From: Ascidia mentula
Taxonomy: Eukaryota > Chordata > Ascidiacea > Phlebobranchia > Ascidiidae
Assembly (NCBI GenBank): GCA_947561715.1
Contig: OX387198.1
Span: 1,922,001 to 1,986,000, forward strand
Length of the DNA: 64,000 nt
Direction: 5' to 3'
Position 1 is the stretch's first letter, and each line of letters opens with the position of its first letter. The notes beneath the pieces are model-generated. The model searched no databases, was not told where the DNA came from, and worked only from the letters and a program-made list of their open reading frames with translations. The position numbers and the translations under genes are program-made. Positions 47,901 to 58,900 of this stretch are shown piece after piece.

Positions 47901-50900
47901 ATAATCTGCGGAAATTAACAAATAATCGTTTAGGTTGAGACATGTTAATACTTAAATCGCACGCCTGTGTAGCGGTGAAATGAAATTGTACCAACCGGTT
48001 TTCATTGTTTTCTTTTCATCTAATTTATCGTATTGATGGTTCGTATTAATGCAGCAACAAGCCTCTGATTGGTATAAGTTGATTTATTTAAAAAATATTT
48101 TCGCTTATGTGTTGTTTAACGCATCATCAGTTTCTTATTCAAATCGAAATCTACTAGATAGATCCACTGATATAGGAGGTCATGGTCAATAAAAGTACAA
48201 ATACAATAAATGGTAGTTGTGTTTTAAGAACAATTTATGCACCATAAAATGGAAATCTTGTTACAGTCGACGGAGTGGGAAGTGAAATTCATGTTCATTG
48301 TAAGTGGGAAGATAAAATAATAGCAACGAACATGATCCGTGAACTGCGTTTGACCCCGAGAGAACATTTCATTCATTCACTCACACAGAGGGTGCAAAAC
48401 AAAATGAAAAGGTGGAAGACAAGATCAAAAGTCGCGGGAGTTTTGCTTGGAAGTGTAAGAAGAATTATGACAAGAGGAAGTTTGGACAGGACGAGGCTAA
48501 AAAGAAGATTGACCTCTCCACGGGTGTCAGCTTATCGCGAAACGGACGAAGTTGGTCTTTGTGAGACCACCCAAGTTGCAAGTTACGCGGGTCTAGGAAT
48601 GTTTGCGTATCGTTCGGTCATGGATTAGTGGCGAACGTTTAGGGTATTTCGTATCTAAAGCGTTGCTATGTGATAAAGGATTGGATTAAGTTTGTGTATT
48701 GGACGCATGAAGTGAAATGGAAATACATTTGTAGCGTTTTATTGAATGCAGTCCCTAATGAAACGGGTGGAATTTTTTTCGTTTGGTCCCAAATAAGATG
48801 TAAACGATTTATTCTTACCGCATGATTAACAGCGCTCATATGACTGGGACTATATTCTCTGTTGGTTCAATGACGTCGGCCTCGTTCGTATTAAAATTTT
48901 ATAACACCTAAAGCATACTTAAGCTTATAATCTGAGTTAAAACAGTACGTAGGCACAATGTCCAACGTTTTGATTTAATGTTACGTTTCTTAGTCGCGTC
49001 AAAACAGAACTCGATCTCAAATGCCGAATATTCAAGGCCGACTTCGACGGTTCGTCTTCGTGTTGTTTCATTTCGCAAAACAACTATTTTGAACTTAAAG
49101 GTAACCGCACAAGTATAACACCACAAATCTTTCGATCTGCGCCGTATGTGGAACAGCGTGGAACCCGCCAATTTTCCATCTTTTCTGCTCGGTGCGACAT
49201 TTCGCGTCGGACGACTTCGGAAGTGGTTCAAGTACCTAAAGACAGGTTTGCGCCGCTCACTGAAACCGCGCCGGACACCTTCGGCAAAGAAGCCAGTCAT
49301 CGGGAGATTTGCTTATCGCTGTTCGGGCGCAAGAAGTCGTTTTCCGGGAAGAAAGCGGCAAATATTATCCGTAGACCACCGACAATGTTGATTGATGGTG
49401 CGATTTAAGGCAACTCGTCGGTTTCTATTTGTAAACATAGGTTTGGGACTTGGTGAAAGCGAATGCTGCGGATTTTCAGGCCGTGGAAAACTTACGCCTG
49501 CCTCTAAAGGGAATTTGTACTTTAAAAATCGCGTTATGGGTCCAGGGAAAGCATGGTCGCTTCATCGGCCCAGGGAGATTACTGAGAGATAATCGAGCAA
49601 ATATTGGCTTTTCGTCGAGTTTTCCGTGACTGACCGTTAGACTGATAAGACCAAGATCAAAAAGCAAATTGCTTTCGGTGTGGTCTATTTCGTACTATGG
49701 TCTGCATCGTATGCTGAACCATATTCAGAAACCGACGATAGCGCGTGCATCTCAACCAACAGAACATGCACGACAACCGTGATAACAATGATATTTAAAA
49801 CAAATAGAAGTTAATTGTCAGCGTGGGAAATGTTTTATTTTTTGTGAAATATTTCGTTTATTGGGAAATATGCCGATACAATCCCTCAACGACGCGGAAT
49901 CGTAGTTTGTTTTGTCACAGCCTGCATTTACTGTGCGTCCCAGCCAACATAAGTCTTGGAAACAAATCGCTTGTGTGAACCCAAATGCAACTGGCCAAAG
50001 TATCTACGCAAGACCACGTGTCTGACATGCAAAAGAGTAAACAAACCGACCATACCTGTACCACTGCCCATATCTCATAATCCCTCTTCCTATGACCACA
50101 CTAAACTTCCTCTTGTCTCCTCTCACGCTGCTCCTGTACTCCAGCTGAAGAGTAAATCCGCTTCCCGACATTTGACAGAAAAGTCCGAACCACGAAGGTT
50201 CGTCTTCCTCCTCTTCTTCATCCGATGAGCTCTCGGTGTCGTTGGTCAACGGAGGTTTCGTTTGGTTCCGCGTCACAAGTTGGGGAATCACCGCTCTCCT
50301 TACCGGCCTCCGTTGCGGATGTTCAACCGATTTTCCCTTGATGATGTATCTGTAAAACACACATTGGTTCAAGTTCTCTTGTTAAACTCACACCGATTAA
50401 AGATATGTTGCAAAGCTGGGGTAACTTTGCGTTTCCTTGTTGCTCAATCAGAATGTAAAGAATTTACAACAACTTTTGTAGTAAATCCGAAGTCGTTTGT
50501 TTTCAAATATTTTTCGCCCATGCTTGTAGAGAACTGCTTATTCAAAAATAAGTTGTTGAAAGTATTTGCTACTAAGTTTTATTTTTCGCCCAAGTATCTG
50601 CTACTAGGCCATAAAGTTATCAGCTGATTTTAATAACATAAAGTATAAACAAAAAATGAAAGTGAGTTGTCTTTCCCCTGGAATAAGAAATAAAACCGTA
50701 ATAATCTCATGCTGTACATAAGAGGGTCTTGGGTTTGATATGTTCAAATCTAGACGACAGGTTTGTTGTTTTCCGTCTATACGTGTTTTGTAATATCATA
50801 CGACCCCACTTGAAATATCTGAGATCACTGATCTAACCGTTACTCAAAACAACAAGACCGCCGAACGTATTTACTCTATTTGCCTGCAACAAGCCACCAC

Positions 50901-52975
50901 CACGGAAGGTTCAAGATTATTATCATTTTAATCACGCAAATATATTTGCTTTCCCACTTGAATACGCATAACACATCCCCACCGACGCTTAATATAGAGG
51001 TTTGGACGCGTTTTGTATTGATTTTTACAGGATATGTCGGTAATTTATCATGACTCAAGTGTGTCTCGATTCCACTGATCCGGTATGCAGATTTTATCCA
51101 GTCCTGGATTCGATATCAAGAGTGTGCGTATTTTTATAACATGTCAGACGACCCGTAGGTTCTGCAGTTTACACAGTATAAATCGTGTTGACGGTGAAGT
51201 CAAAAATCCCAATAAAACCACACTCGGTATCGACGAGTTACGCACAGATAAAATTTTTCAGGTCATTCGTGTAAAGTTACGTGTACTGTATGGAATTTTT
51301 ATGTGAAAAATCCGAGAAATGTTCCTTTGCAAATGTTCAAAGTCAAATCGTTTTTAGCAGACTTATTGCAAGGGTAAGAAAGCCAGTTGCCCAAGCACGC
51401 ACTATAGGCGAACCAAAGCTGTTTTACGCTCGAACAACCTGTTGTCTGGCAGACAGGACGTGGACCACTAATTAATGGTTTTTGATTAGCGTTTGTTTGA
51501 CAGATAGCCGGCAGACGACTGCCTTCTTTCTTCGATTTTTGCCCGCGCTTGTCTGAATCGCAAACGTTGAACGAAGTTACGTCTAAACTTGTATTTGATG
51601 CTGCAAGGTGTTCTTTTATGTCCTTATTTCCAGTCTAAATTAAATGTAAACTTTCGTCGCTTTGCACGCACACTTGTTGATAACAAATGTTTAGAACAAC
51701 ACACCTCGCCACCATGTCTCTAGGGTTTGTTGAATGAATAAAACACTTACAAGAGATATTCTTACCCGCTTCCTGATCCATTGTCGATTCTGAATTCCAT
51801 CTCAAATCCAATATTGCTTCCAGAAATAATTCTGTTAAACTCAACAGTTCCACGAGATAAATCCGCATCTTCTGTTTGCTCCGTCCGCCTCAAACCTTCT
51901 CCGTCTATGTCCGGAGGATAGTTGACTCTCAAATGCCGGAGCAGCTTTTTTGACATCTTGGAGTGAAGACGGACCTCCTCCGGGAGTCTGGGTCGTGTCC
52001 GACTTCCAAATCCGATCCTCCTCTCCGTGTTCATCACCCTCGGACTTTGTGCTCCCATCCTGGACGTGATGAGCCAGAGGAAGTTAAATCCTGTGCTTGA
52101 GGTCCTCTCATGGGATACAGGAGTCGGTTTCCGTCTAGCGTGGGGTCTTCTGTGAATTCTCTGTCGTTGCGGATAAATTCTGGTTGCAGTCGGCCGCGTA
52201 ACTCGGCGCGAATCAAAATAAGTAACTGAGTTTGGGTCAGGTCTGTGCCTCATGGTGGCTGCGAATAAAAAAACTGGTCTGAAACCTACCAGAAAATCGC
52301 ATTTCTCGTCATCACTTCTGTGTACGATTTAAATTCACCTCTAAATTTACACTGTAGTATTGAAAATGTAGTACACTTTAACAATTTATCAAAATCGTTT
52401 GTAGCACCTTACAAAGCGAGGATAAGCTCGCGAATAAAGTTTTTAAGTAATCAGTCTGTCAAAAACAGTGCTCCAGTAGTAGCAAAGTAATTATAATCGT
52501 TTATGTTGAAGCTAGTAGGAATTCGTTGCTTGACCGCAGTAGTGCTGGGTGATAAGTAGAAAAGTCATCGTCTTTCTGTTTATCACCCGCGAAAACATTT
52601 ACTTTTATTCGCCATGTGATTATATCTTTTTTGCGGAACAAACTAACTATGTTTTGCAGAATAACTAACTATCCTTGTAAAGCAATGAACCCGGCAAATA
52701 TATGTGACCAAATGGGAACACAAAGATAAAAAAACACTGGAGCGCAATGAGCGATAAATTTATCTCCAAATTCACTAAGTAGTGTTAAGAATGTAGTGCA
52801 CTTGTTCAGCAAAAACAAAAGGAAACTCTTGTTTGTTTTCATGTTTGTGGTAAAACCGCACGTGCAAAGTCACAACCATAAACTTACTTGACACAGAGGC
52901 CTCGGTGCAGCATATCGCCGCCAATAGCAACAGTAGACTGCAGATTGGAATAGATTTGAGGGTAATCCAAGTCAT
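22741..52975 (-). CDS. CILP-like secreted multidomain matrix protein (26 exons)
   Basis: A secreted extracellular-matrix protein of the cartilage intermediate layer protein (CILP) type, 2,028 residues in my reading. Twenty-six exons, all GT-AG, keep phase throughout to the TAG at 22741. Order: signal peptide ([20 protein letters not shown]), possible laminin-G-like region, TIL, three Ig domains, TSP1, VWD-C8-TIL, Ig, CILP core. Assignment rests on the C-terminal half. It aligns with my memory of human CILP from the Ig domain through the Cys-rich block ([20 protein letters not shown]), [17 protein letters not shown], the [15 protein letters not shown] segment and [10 protein letters not shown]. 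Vertebrate CILP1/2 are shorter (about 1,180 residues) and have TSP1 and Ig but, as I recall, no VWD-C8-TIL. Exons are GC-richer than introns. Alternative exons cannot be excluded. Exon positions are in the block entries below. Confidence 0.88.
24850..24890 (-). repeat. tRNA-like B-box remnant in intron 24
   Basis: GGGTTCGAACCTTACCGCGAGC followed by a run of T on the minus strand (near 24860-24887) looks like the T-arm end of a tRNA-derived SINE with a Pol III terminator. No A box is visible upstream, so only a fragment remains. Confidence 0.3.
27309..28077 (-). other. CILP-like gene, exons 19-20: fourth Ig domain
   Basis: Exons 27990-28077 and 27309-27573. Exon 19 gives the Cys-rich GSWKC join and leads in with VIRNPRSQ; exon 20 continues [44 protein letters not shown]. 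This corresponds to the single Ig domain of human CILP, which likewise has CC at the first Cys and KASNEGG near the end. Exon 19's donor (gtggag) is the weakest in the gene but the phase and the domain boundary both fit. Confidence 0.87.
28120..28200 (-). repeat. tRNA-like sequence (SINE head or tRNA relic) in intron 18
   Basis: On the minus strand an A-box-like GGCCCAGTAGAATGC (28181-28195) is followed about 30 nt later by a perfect B box, GGGTTCGAACCCC (28139-28151). The arms do not form a clean cloverleaf with a 7-bp acceptor stem, so it is not a working tRNA gene. Confidence 0.45.
28300..28392 (-). repeat. Second tRNA-like sequence in intron 18
   Basis: The minus strand reads TTGGCAGCATTGACCAAGCG, CCCGACTCATATACTAAG, then a degenerate B box GGGATTCGTGCCC. 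Spacing fits A box, anticodon arm and B box of a tRNA, but several stem pairs are lost. Probably a tRNA-derived SINE copy or a tRNA pseudogene. Confidence 0.45.
29155..29398 (-). other. CILP-like gene, exon 18: second TIL domain
   Basis: It joins exon 17 as [20 protein letters not shown] and continues [28 protein letters not shown] canonical TIL domain directly after C8, as expected for the VWD-C8-TIL assembly. The exon ends in phase 2, giving [10 protein letters not shown] with exon 19. Confidence 0.9.
30662..34230 (-). other. CILP-like gene, exons 13-17: VWD and C8 domains
   Basis: Exons 34115-34230, 32894-33076, 32436-32668, 31903-32080 and 30662-30758. The VWD domain opens [20 protein letters not shown] and contains GLCGNFNGD, the conserved VWD signature. 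C8 follows with SPCHSVV in exon 16 and [20 protein letters not shown], then WRSPDLC, in exon 17. The GLCGNFNGD lies in exon 15. VWD-C8-TIL is the standard assembly of gel-forming mucins, von Willebrand factor, SCO-spondin and zonadhesin, where it supports disulfide-linked oligomers. Confidence 0.9.
30884..30912. repeat. AT microsatellite
   Basis: (TA)n of about eight units followed by TGTATGTAT, in intron 16 of the CILP-like gene. Confidence 0.8.
35211..35369 (-). other. CILP-like gene, exon 12: thrombospondin type 1 repeat
   Basis: A single exon reads [20 protein letters not shown] followed by [24 protein letters not shown]. This is a complete TSP1 repeat with the WxxWxxCSxTCGxG motif and six cysteines. 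Human CILP also carries a TSP1 repeat near an Ig domain. Phase 1 on both sides makes it a symmetrical, easily shuffled exon. Confidence 0.92.
39537..42032 (-). other. CILP-like gene, exons 7-11: three Ig domains
   Basis: Exons 41863-42032, 41387-41570, 41019-41154, 40446-40619 and 39537-39738. Ig1: [40 protein letters not shown]. Ig2: [43 protein letters not shown]. Ig3: [44 protein letters not shown]. Each has the Cys-Trp-(D/E)xGxYxC signature of I-set domains, and each domain is split by an intron. Such domains mediate protein-protein contacts in matrix proteins. Confidence 0.9.
42116..42295. repeat. 14-bp minisatellite in intron 6
   Basis: About twelve tandem copies of ATGTGACCCTCAAT, drifting rightward to ATGTGACACTCAAT and GTGTGACACTCAAT and then to degenerate units. 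Adjacent copies share variants, the usual sign of local slippage or unequal exchange. Confidence 0.9.
45198..45429 (-). other. CILP-like gene, exon 6: first TIL domain
   Basis: A Cys-rich trypsin-inhibitor-like domain, beginning [18 protein letters not shown], passing through [18 protein letters not shown] and ending CSCRF. Exon 6 ends in phase 2 and joins exon 7 to give [10 protein letters not shown], a VWC-like tail. The same TIL-then-GSWxC join with the same phase occurs at exons 18-19, so the TIL-Ig module was probably duplicated within the gene. Confidence 0.88.
45952..52975 (-). other. CILP-like gene, exons 1-5: signal peptide and N-terminal region
   Basis: Exons 52888-52975, 51766-52258, 50056-50349, 47743-47905 and 45952-46036. 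Exon 1 holds the signal peptide, ending near CCTEASVS. Exon 2 is basic (Arg/Pro/His-rich). Exon 3 has an acidic run, [11 protein letters not shown], before [19 protein letters not shown]. Exon 4 continues [20 protein letters not shown]. The beta-strand-like pattern, a WY segment and an NC near the end resemble laminin-G or thrombospondin-N (concanavalin-fold) domains; this is a tentative call from pattern only. Exon 5 is short and leads into the TIL domain. Intron 1 is short and intron 4 contains GC-rich DNA at 46.0-47.2 kb without a supportable exon. Confidence 0.7.
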
Positions 52976-55900
52976 GTCGCGATTGCCTAATATTGACCGC
53001 GAACACCTCGTTTCTCGCGTGGTTGCTGGCACGAGGTTTCCGATCATTGCAACAATGTCTCTTCCACACGATACAATGTCCCGAGAACCATCAGTCGGTC
53101 TTTGATTTCTATGGAGTTGTTTCGTCTCGAATGAACTTTTTTTCAGCTGGGTTTATACGAAGGTCGTGCGCAACTCAGAATCGTTACAAATTTTCGCTAC
53201 ATTCAATGTTAATTCTTATGGTAGTTCCTATGACAAAATTTAGTTCATTTCGGAGTAAAGCGATGTAGTTTTTAACAATAAAATGATAGCTGTAGTCGAG
53301 CAGCATTACCCAAGTGCTTTCAGTTCGGTTGAAAGCTGAACGGAGGTAAATTACTGTTCAAATAATCGTAAGCATAACAAACCACAGTGTATCAAATTCA
53401 ATACAAAAATGATGTACAAACTGTCATCGCTCGCTCAATAAAACTGTTCCCTAATCGCAACAAGCAGATCGACTCAACCTCACCACTTACATACCGCAGG
53501 TAACTACAACAACCACAAGCCAGACTTTGTGGAACGTCGCAACAAAATGCAAACCCCCCTCCGCGCGCTGATTGCATTCTAGAAACCCAAACAAGCGAAG
53601 CACGAACTTCCTGTAGCACGCGCGCTGCGGGAATTGAAACGAACTGTTTTATCACGCATCAATGGAAGGTTCTCTCTGACCCGAGAGCTCACCGTGCCTC
53701 ACCTGATAAGGGAACAGCTGCTGATTCTGCTTTGATGGCACCGAGTTCAGCCAGTTGTAACTTTGCCTTTCACTGAACGTTTTTGTGTACAGGTTGCACT
53801 GTGACATTCTGTGACTTTCTTATCATTAGGTTTCTCATTTAAACCTCGCAAAAACATTCGGATGCCTACACAGTTTCTGCCGGTTCTTGTACATACTGAC
53901 AGTTGAAATGGTTCAAGTCGATTCGTTTTCACCTTACACCTGGTTTACGTTAAACGAAGAAATCATTGCCATATCCTCGTGCAAATTTGTCGATTTGAAT
54001 GGAGCTTAATACAAAATTCTTTTAAGATATACAGTTTTGCTGACGAAAGTGTTGATGATAATAATCCGCATTTTATTGGAATAGAACGAAATTATGCAGA
54101 CTTTCTGACGGTATAAGATCGTGCTGGTCGATTGATTAAGCAAACTTATCGTTTTACAAACGTTCTTCAACAATGGCAATATTACCCACCACTACGCCTG
54201 GAGCACAGTCTCTTGATCAATACTACAGAAACGAGACAAAACTTACAATGTCCCAAGACATTCATCTGCCCTTTAATCCCTCATAACTACACACTCCATC
54301 CGGCACCTGTGCTTGTGTCGGTTCGCAGCGATTTCGTATCTATATATAGTTGTCCCTACGAGCGCATTTCACCGAAGGAAAAAACGCCAGCTTCCCTGAA
54401 AATCTCGAAGCTGCTAATAATGAATTCCTCTTTGCCGCGTAGAAACTAATCGCCGAACACCAATTCATCAATCGTCGCTGTACTGGAAGGAGGCCGTGTC
54501 GATCTTCGGGGTGCCCGCCGACCAAAGGAGCAAGTTTTCCGGCCGCGGCGACCGAGACCACCGAGCGAGTACAAAGCGTTCGCCGGGGAAAAAATCCCTC
54601 TTCACGCAGCCTCTAGTCGAGGAAAACAACAGAAAGCAACGCCTAGGGCAGACCGCAAGTGTGAGAGACGCAGTTTCTTGGTTTAGGGTCAATGAACAGA
54701 GTGTACCCAGGTAGTCCATCTGCAGTAACGCATGCATGTGGATGGCGCCATTGTAAAACTTGACCCTGTGACGTTTGTTTAATTAGGATAGAAATCAAAC
54801 ACTCCGGAACTGTTTTAAAGTTTACTAAACCTGGACGCATGACAAACTTGGACTTTGGAAAATGTACGCATTATTTTCTTCAAAAAACTGCCAAAAACTT
54901 ATCTGACGGAAAATCACACTGCGTTACAACCAAAAATAAATACAGTTCTACGGCCGTTTTCGTACAATTACAGCCTAAAAAATTCATGCGCTAATTTTGT
55001 GATTTGACAAACTAGGCACGGAGCTTTCGATTCAATCGAAACTTATTAAGTTTTTTAACATCAAACAGTCTAATTTTTCAAAGCACCGTTCAAGAAAGTC
55101 GACATGTTTGAAACTGCAAATATTTTTTGAACAACCGTTGGTTAGCTCCATACGTTATGCAAATTTATCTCATAATTGTCTATTGCTTACAAAAAGACTT
55201 TGAATTCCAGCTTCCGGTTACTAAACTGTCGCGAAACCTTTTAATTCTGTCATCTTTTTAGATGATTACATGCTGTAACCAAGTGACTATTGTATTTACA
55301 AAATACCGTCCTGCTGTCATTGAAGCAGAATAAAATTTTTGGCGCTACTGTTCACGGTGAAATTTTAAGCAGCATCACTGGCGATCTTTGTGTCAAAGTT
55401 GAACTCGACCGTTACCTCGCAACGCACAAAGACAAGACGAAATGCGGAGCGGTAAACAAAAGGAAGACTGGAGTGTGAAGACACGAAGCTCCAGGCTAGA
55501 GGAAGACACTCTGTTTATTTTGCTTTCGTCTCTGATCTGGCGATATTCGCATTAGCCCACACCGGTGTAGGACACTCGCGCGCTCGTTCTCGAACCTCGC
55601 TTTCCGGATATAAAACGTCTTGATGACGTAATTGTTTGCGAGCACGGAAGATTGCGGTGCGTTCATCCGAAAGCGATTTTTGATGGCTCAATGGTTTGTT
55701 CGCCTTCGACCTTGAAGTCACGGCATATTTTCTTCACCTCTACAGTGTTTACGTAGTATTTTGCTTCGCTCATGCGATAAATTGGGGACAAACGCGATTG
55801 CTTTTCACCATGGAGCGTGATCGTAGTTGCTATTTTTACACAGACCTGCTTGACATTTGCAAAACTTCTGGTAAAAGTAGAGAGAAGGTGAACGTTAACC

Positions 55901-58900
55901 TTTACGTGATTGCAAAAAACACAGAAAACAACAATAGTGTTTCAACATATTTCGTGCTTAATAAAATACACGACGCAGTCTTTTCAAAGCGCTACAATGT
56001 TCTAAATAAATGCGCAAGTCACCATCCTCCAACCTGTGCGAACAAAACAAAACCGACTGGCAAGAGTTAACCTGTCCCAGTTAATATCGAGTGCGCGTAT
56101 TGAATAAGCGATGAACTCCCAACAAATTTGTCGAGGACGCGTGTCCTTAAAAGGGCCAGGTCTCATTGTTTGGCTTGAAGGCACATTAACACACAAGAAA
56201 ACACTTTAGGCAATGGTGGAATATTAAATACGGTTTCCTGTCCTTCCATCTCAACGGCTTGATCACGCCTCGTCTAGCGGCTTCACTCAGTTTGTTGCCA
56301 ACATACAGCTGTCCGTAAGCTTCCCTTGCCCTCATCCGCTTTTTGTTTGGATGCAATGTACACGAGGTCGTTGTGTGGTTAAGGATATTTCGTGCCTGAC
56401 GGTCAGAATTCTAAACACTTTGCGCGTTGTTATGATGCAAATGTATTTTAGCTCGCGTTTATCGACTGGCAAGTCCAACACCAAACACCTATATTAAGGT
56501 GTAAAGCGTACAGACGCTAAAACTCGAATCTGCCTTAAATAACAATTAAATCTTTACCAGTATGCGATAGTTTTTTTGGAAATAGTTGTTTTAAACTTCT
56601 TAATATTTCGAAACAACTTGACCTCACTTTTATATAGGAAACCTCACCGGGAGCTTGATTTTTATAAATCTCGCTCCTACTTGTCGGGAAAAAGTAGCTG
56701 ATCCAGCTTGGCTGCGATCCGAGGGATGCTAATGATTTAAATCAATGTCGGATGTGGTTGGATAAAGAAAACTAATTCTATGTATCGCGATTTTAATAAA
56801 TGGATGCACATATCGCGTATATCTGGTATTTTAATTACTTGTCATGGTCTACGTTATGTTTGCACATATACTGTCGTTTGGTTTTGCACTTTGCGAGCAT
56901 AGGAATATTACAGTTTTATAAGAAGTATGATGCGATTAAACTCAGACATATTTAATCTTTCCCACGAATTTCTGGAATTCCTTTGCATCTAATTTGTAGT
57001 ACAGGGAGGATTGATTACATGTTTAAACATCCTATTAGACCGGACATTGTAATTGCGAGGCCACCGATGTGGAATATTTTTCTTTTGGCAATTTGTTTGA
57101 AGAACGACTAAAGTTGAGTGGATTTTTGCTTTACAAACAGTAAGTTTGACAATTATGGAATAACTTTTACCAAGTTTTTATACCGAAGTTTGTGTTGCAC
57201 TTTATTGTAAGTTGCACTTAAATGTGAGTGAATCATTGCTTGAACAGAAGTAGTTTTTTTTCAATTTTCAAGAAACAAAAAAGGTTTCACAAGAAATATC
57301 TCATTGTGTTGATTACAGTTTGTGGCTCACGTTTTATGAAGCACTTCTGCGGGTTTTACGCCGATCAGCAATAAAGTTTGCGAGTGATATAGTACTACTT
57401 ATTAGTGCAGTTGATAAACAATGCAATGTTTTGCGACTATCAGGAGTAAACAAATGAAAAAGTCTCGTTTTAAGCTCGTACACCTGCCAGAATCCACTTG
57501 TTTACTTGTTGAAACCAATAGCGTTGATATTGCGCCAAGCTGAAATTAATACTGATGATCTTTCTGAAAGCTTGGAATTCCGGCTTTGCTTTTAGCGAGG
57601 CTCCTGTGGTTGGTAAGCGCATTTTGCTTCACCGACCAGAGTTGCCATAAGCATTTTAAACAATGATCACCCATGGTGTTTCCCGACCAACTGCATCCAT
57701 TCATCATTATAATACTACTTCCATCCGATTCCTTGCCGCGTTTTACTGCTCGGGTTTATCTTGAACGACACTCGGTAGCCTCAAATACCTATCCGGTGTG
57801 TGTGGATTGAGAGGGACATTGTTCAGAGTTGCCTCCAGCAGTATGTGTGGCCCATGACCGTTCCCCACAGTGTGTTGCCAAAACTTTGCAGCTTTTAACT
57901 TCTGACTGACTTGATTTCATCTTTTAGCGTGTTTCCAAACTCGATTTTCGACCATTCGGTCATCCATCTTATTGCCACAGTGTTCAACAATCTCAAAGCA
58001 AAAAGGCTTACCGGTGTATTTGCCAAGCTTATGATGGTAAAGCGAAAATGCACCTTTGCGCGATGTTAACCATATTTCGCGGTTTCCGGCAATAATCTGC
58101 TTAATACCAGCTTATTTGTAACCTATTGTCTGTTTCAAAGATTATATATTGTCTGTTTCAAAGCACTTACGTCATGGAAACACTACATTGGGCACTTAGG
58201 TCGAAGATGGCATTCACGAAACATTACGTTATCTGTAGCGAATAACTGTTACTTCATATAATGTACCCCAAGAGCAAACTGCTGTCGAAACAGCGTTGAC
58301 TGCAGTTCTGCTTCTGTTTTTTTATTTTTTATTTCGTGCAGAAATGTGGACATGTAAGTGTGGATGTATGCGTTTGTTTTCATTCTCAATGTTCACTCAT
58401 TTTATGTTTGTTGTTTTAGAATAATTATTATCAAATAAAATATTAGTTGAAAAAATTAACTACTAGTGGGAAATAAGGATTCTGTTTAAACCAAAAGTGG
58501 GGAAAAAGAGGAAAAGGTTAAGAACCACTGAACTGGATGATGCATGAATAATACTTCTATTGTATGACGTAAATATTCTTTGAAATTAGTAATGCGTTGG
58601 CTGCAAACTCTATGGCAATTGTTATCCCAACGTAATTGGATTTCTGTGTAATGGTGAACCGCAACTAATAAACGGCTTAAAAATCTCTAACACGCCGCAT
58701 AGTCGCAGGATTTGCGATGATAGCTCAACAATATAGCGTTCATATTATTAAAAAGTTTCCTTGTGTTCCGTATGATCGTGTCATTACCGTGTTTACAAGT
58801 CGAGATACACAACGCAGGTTGGTACCGTCTGCACGGAAGTGCACAAACACTATGGAAGCCTTGTCTCATCAGAATGTCCTGACAATAAATGGCCAACCGC

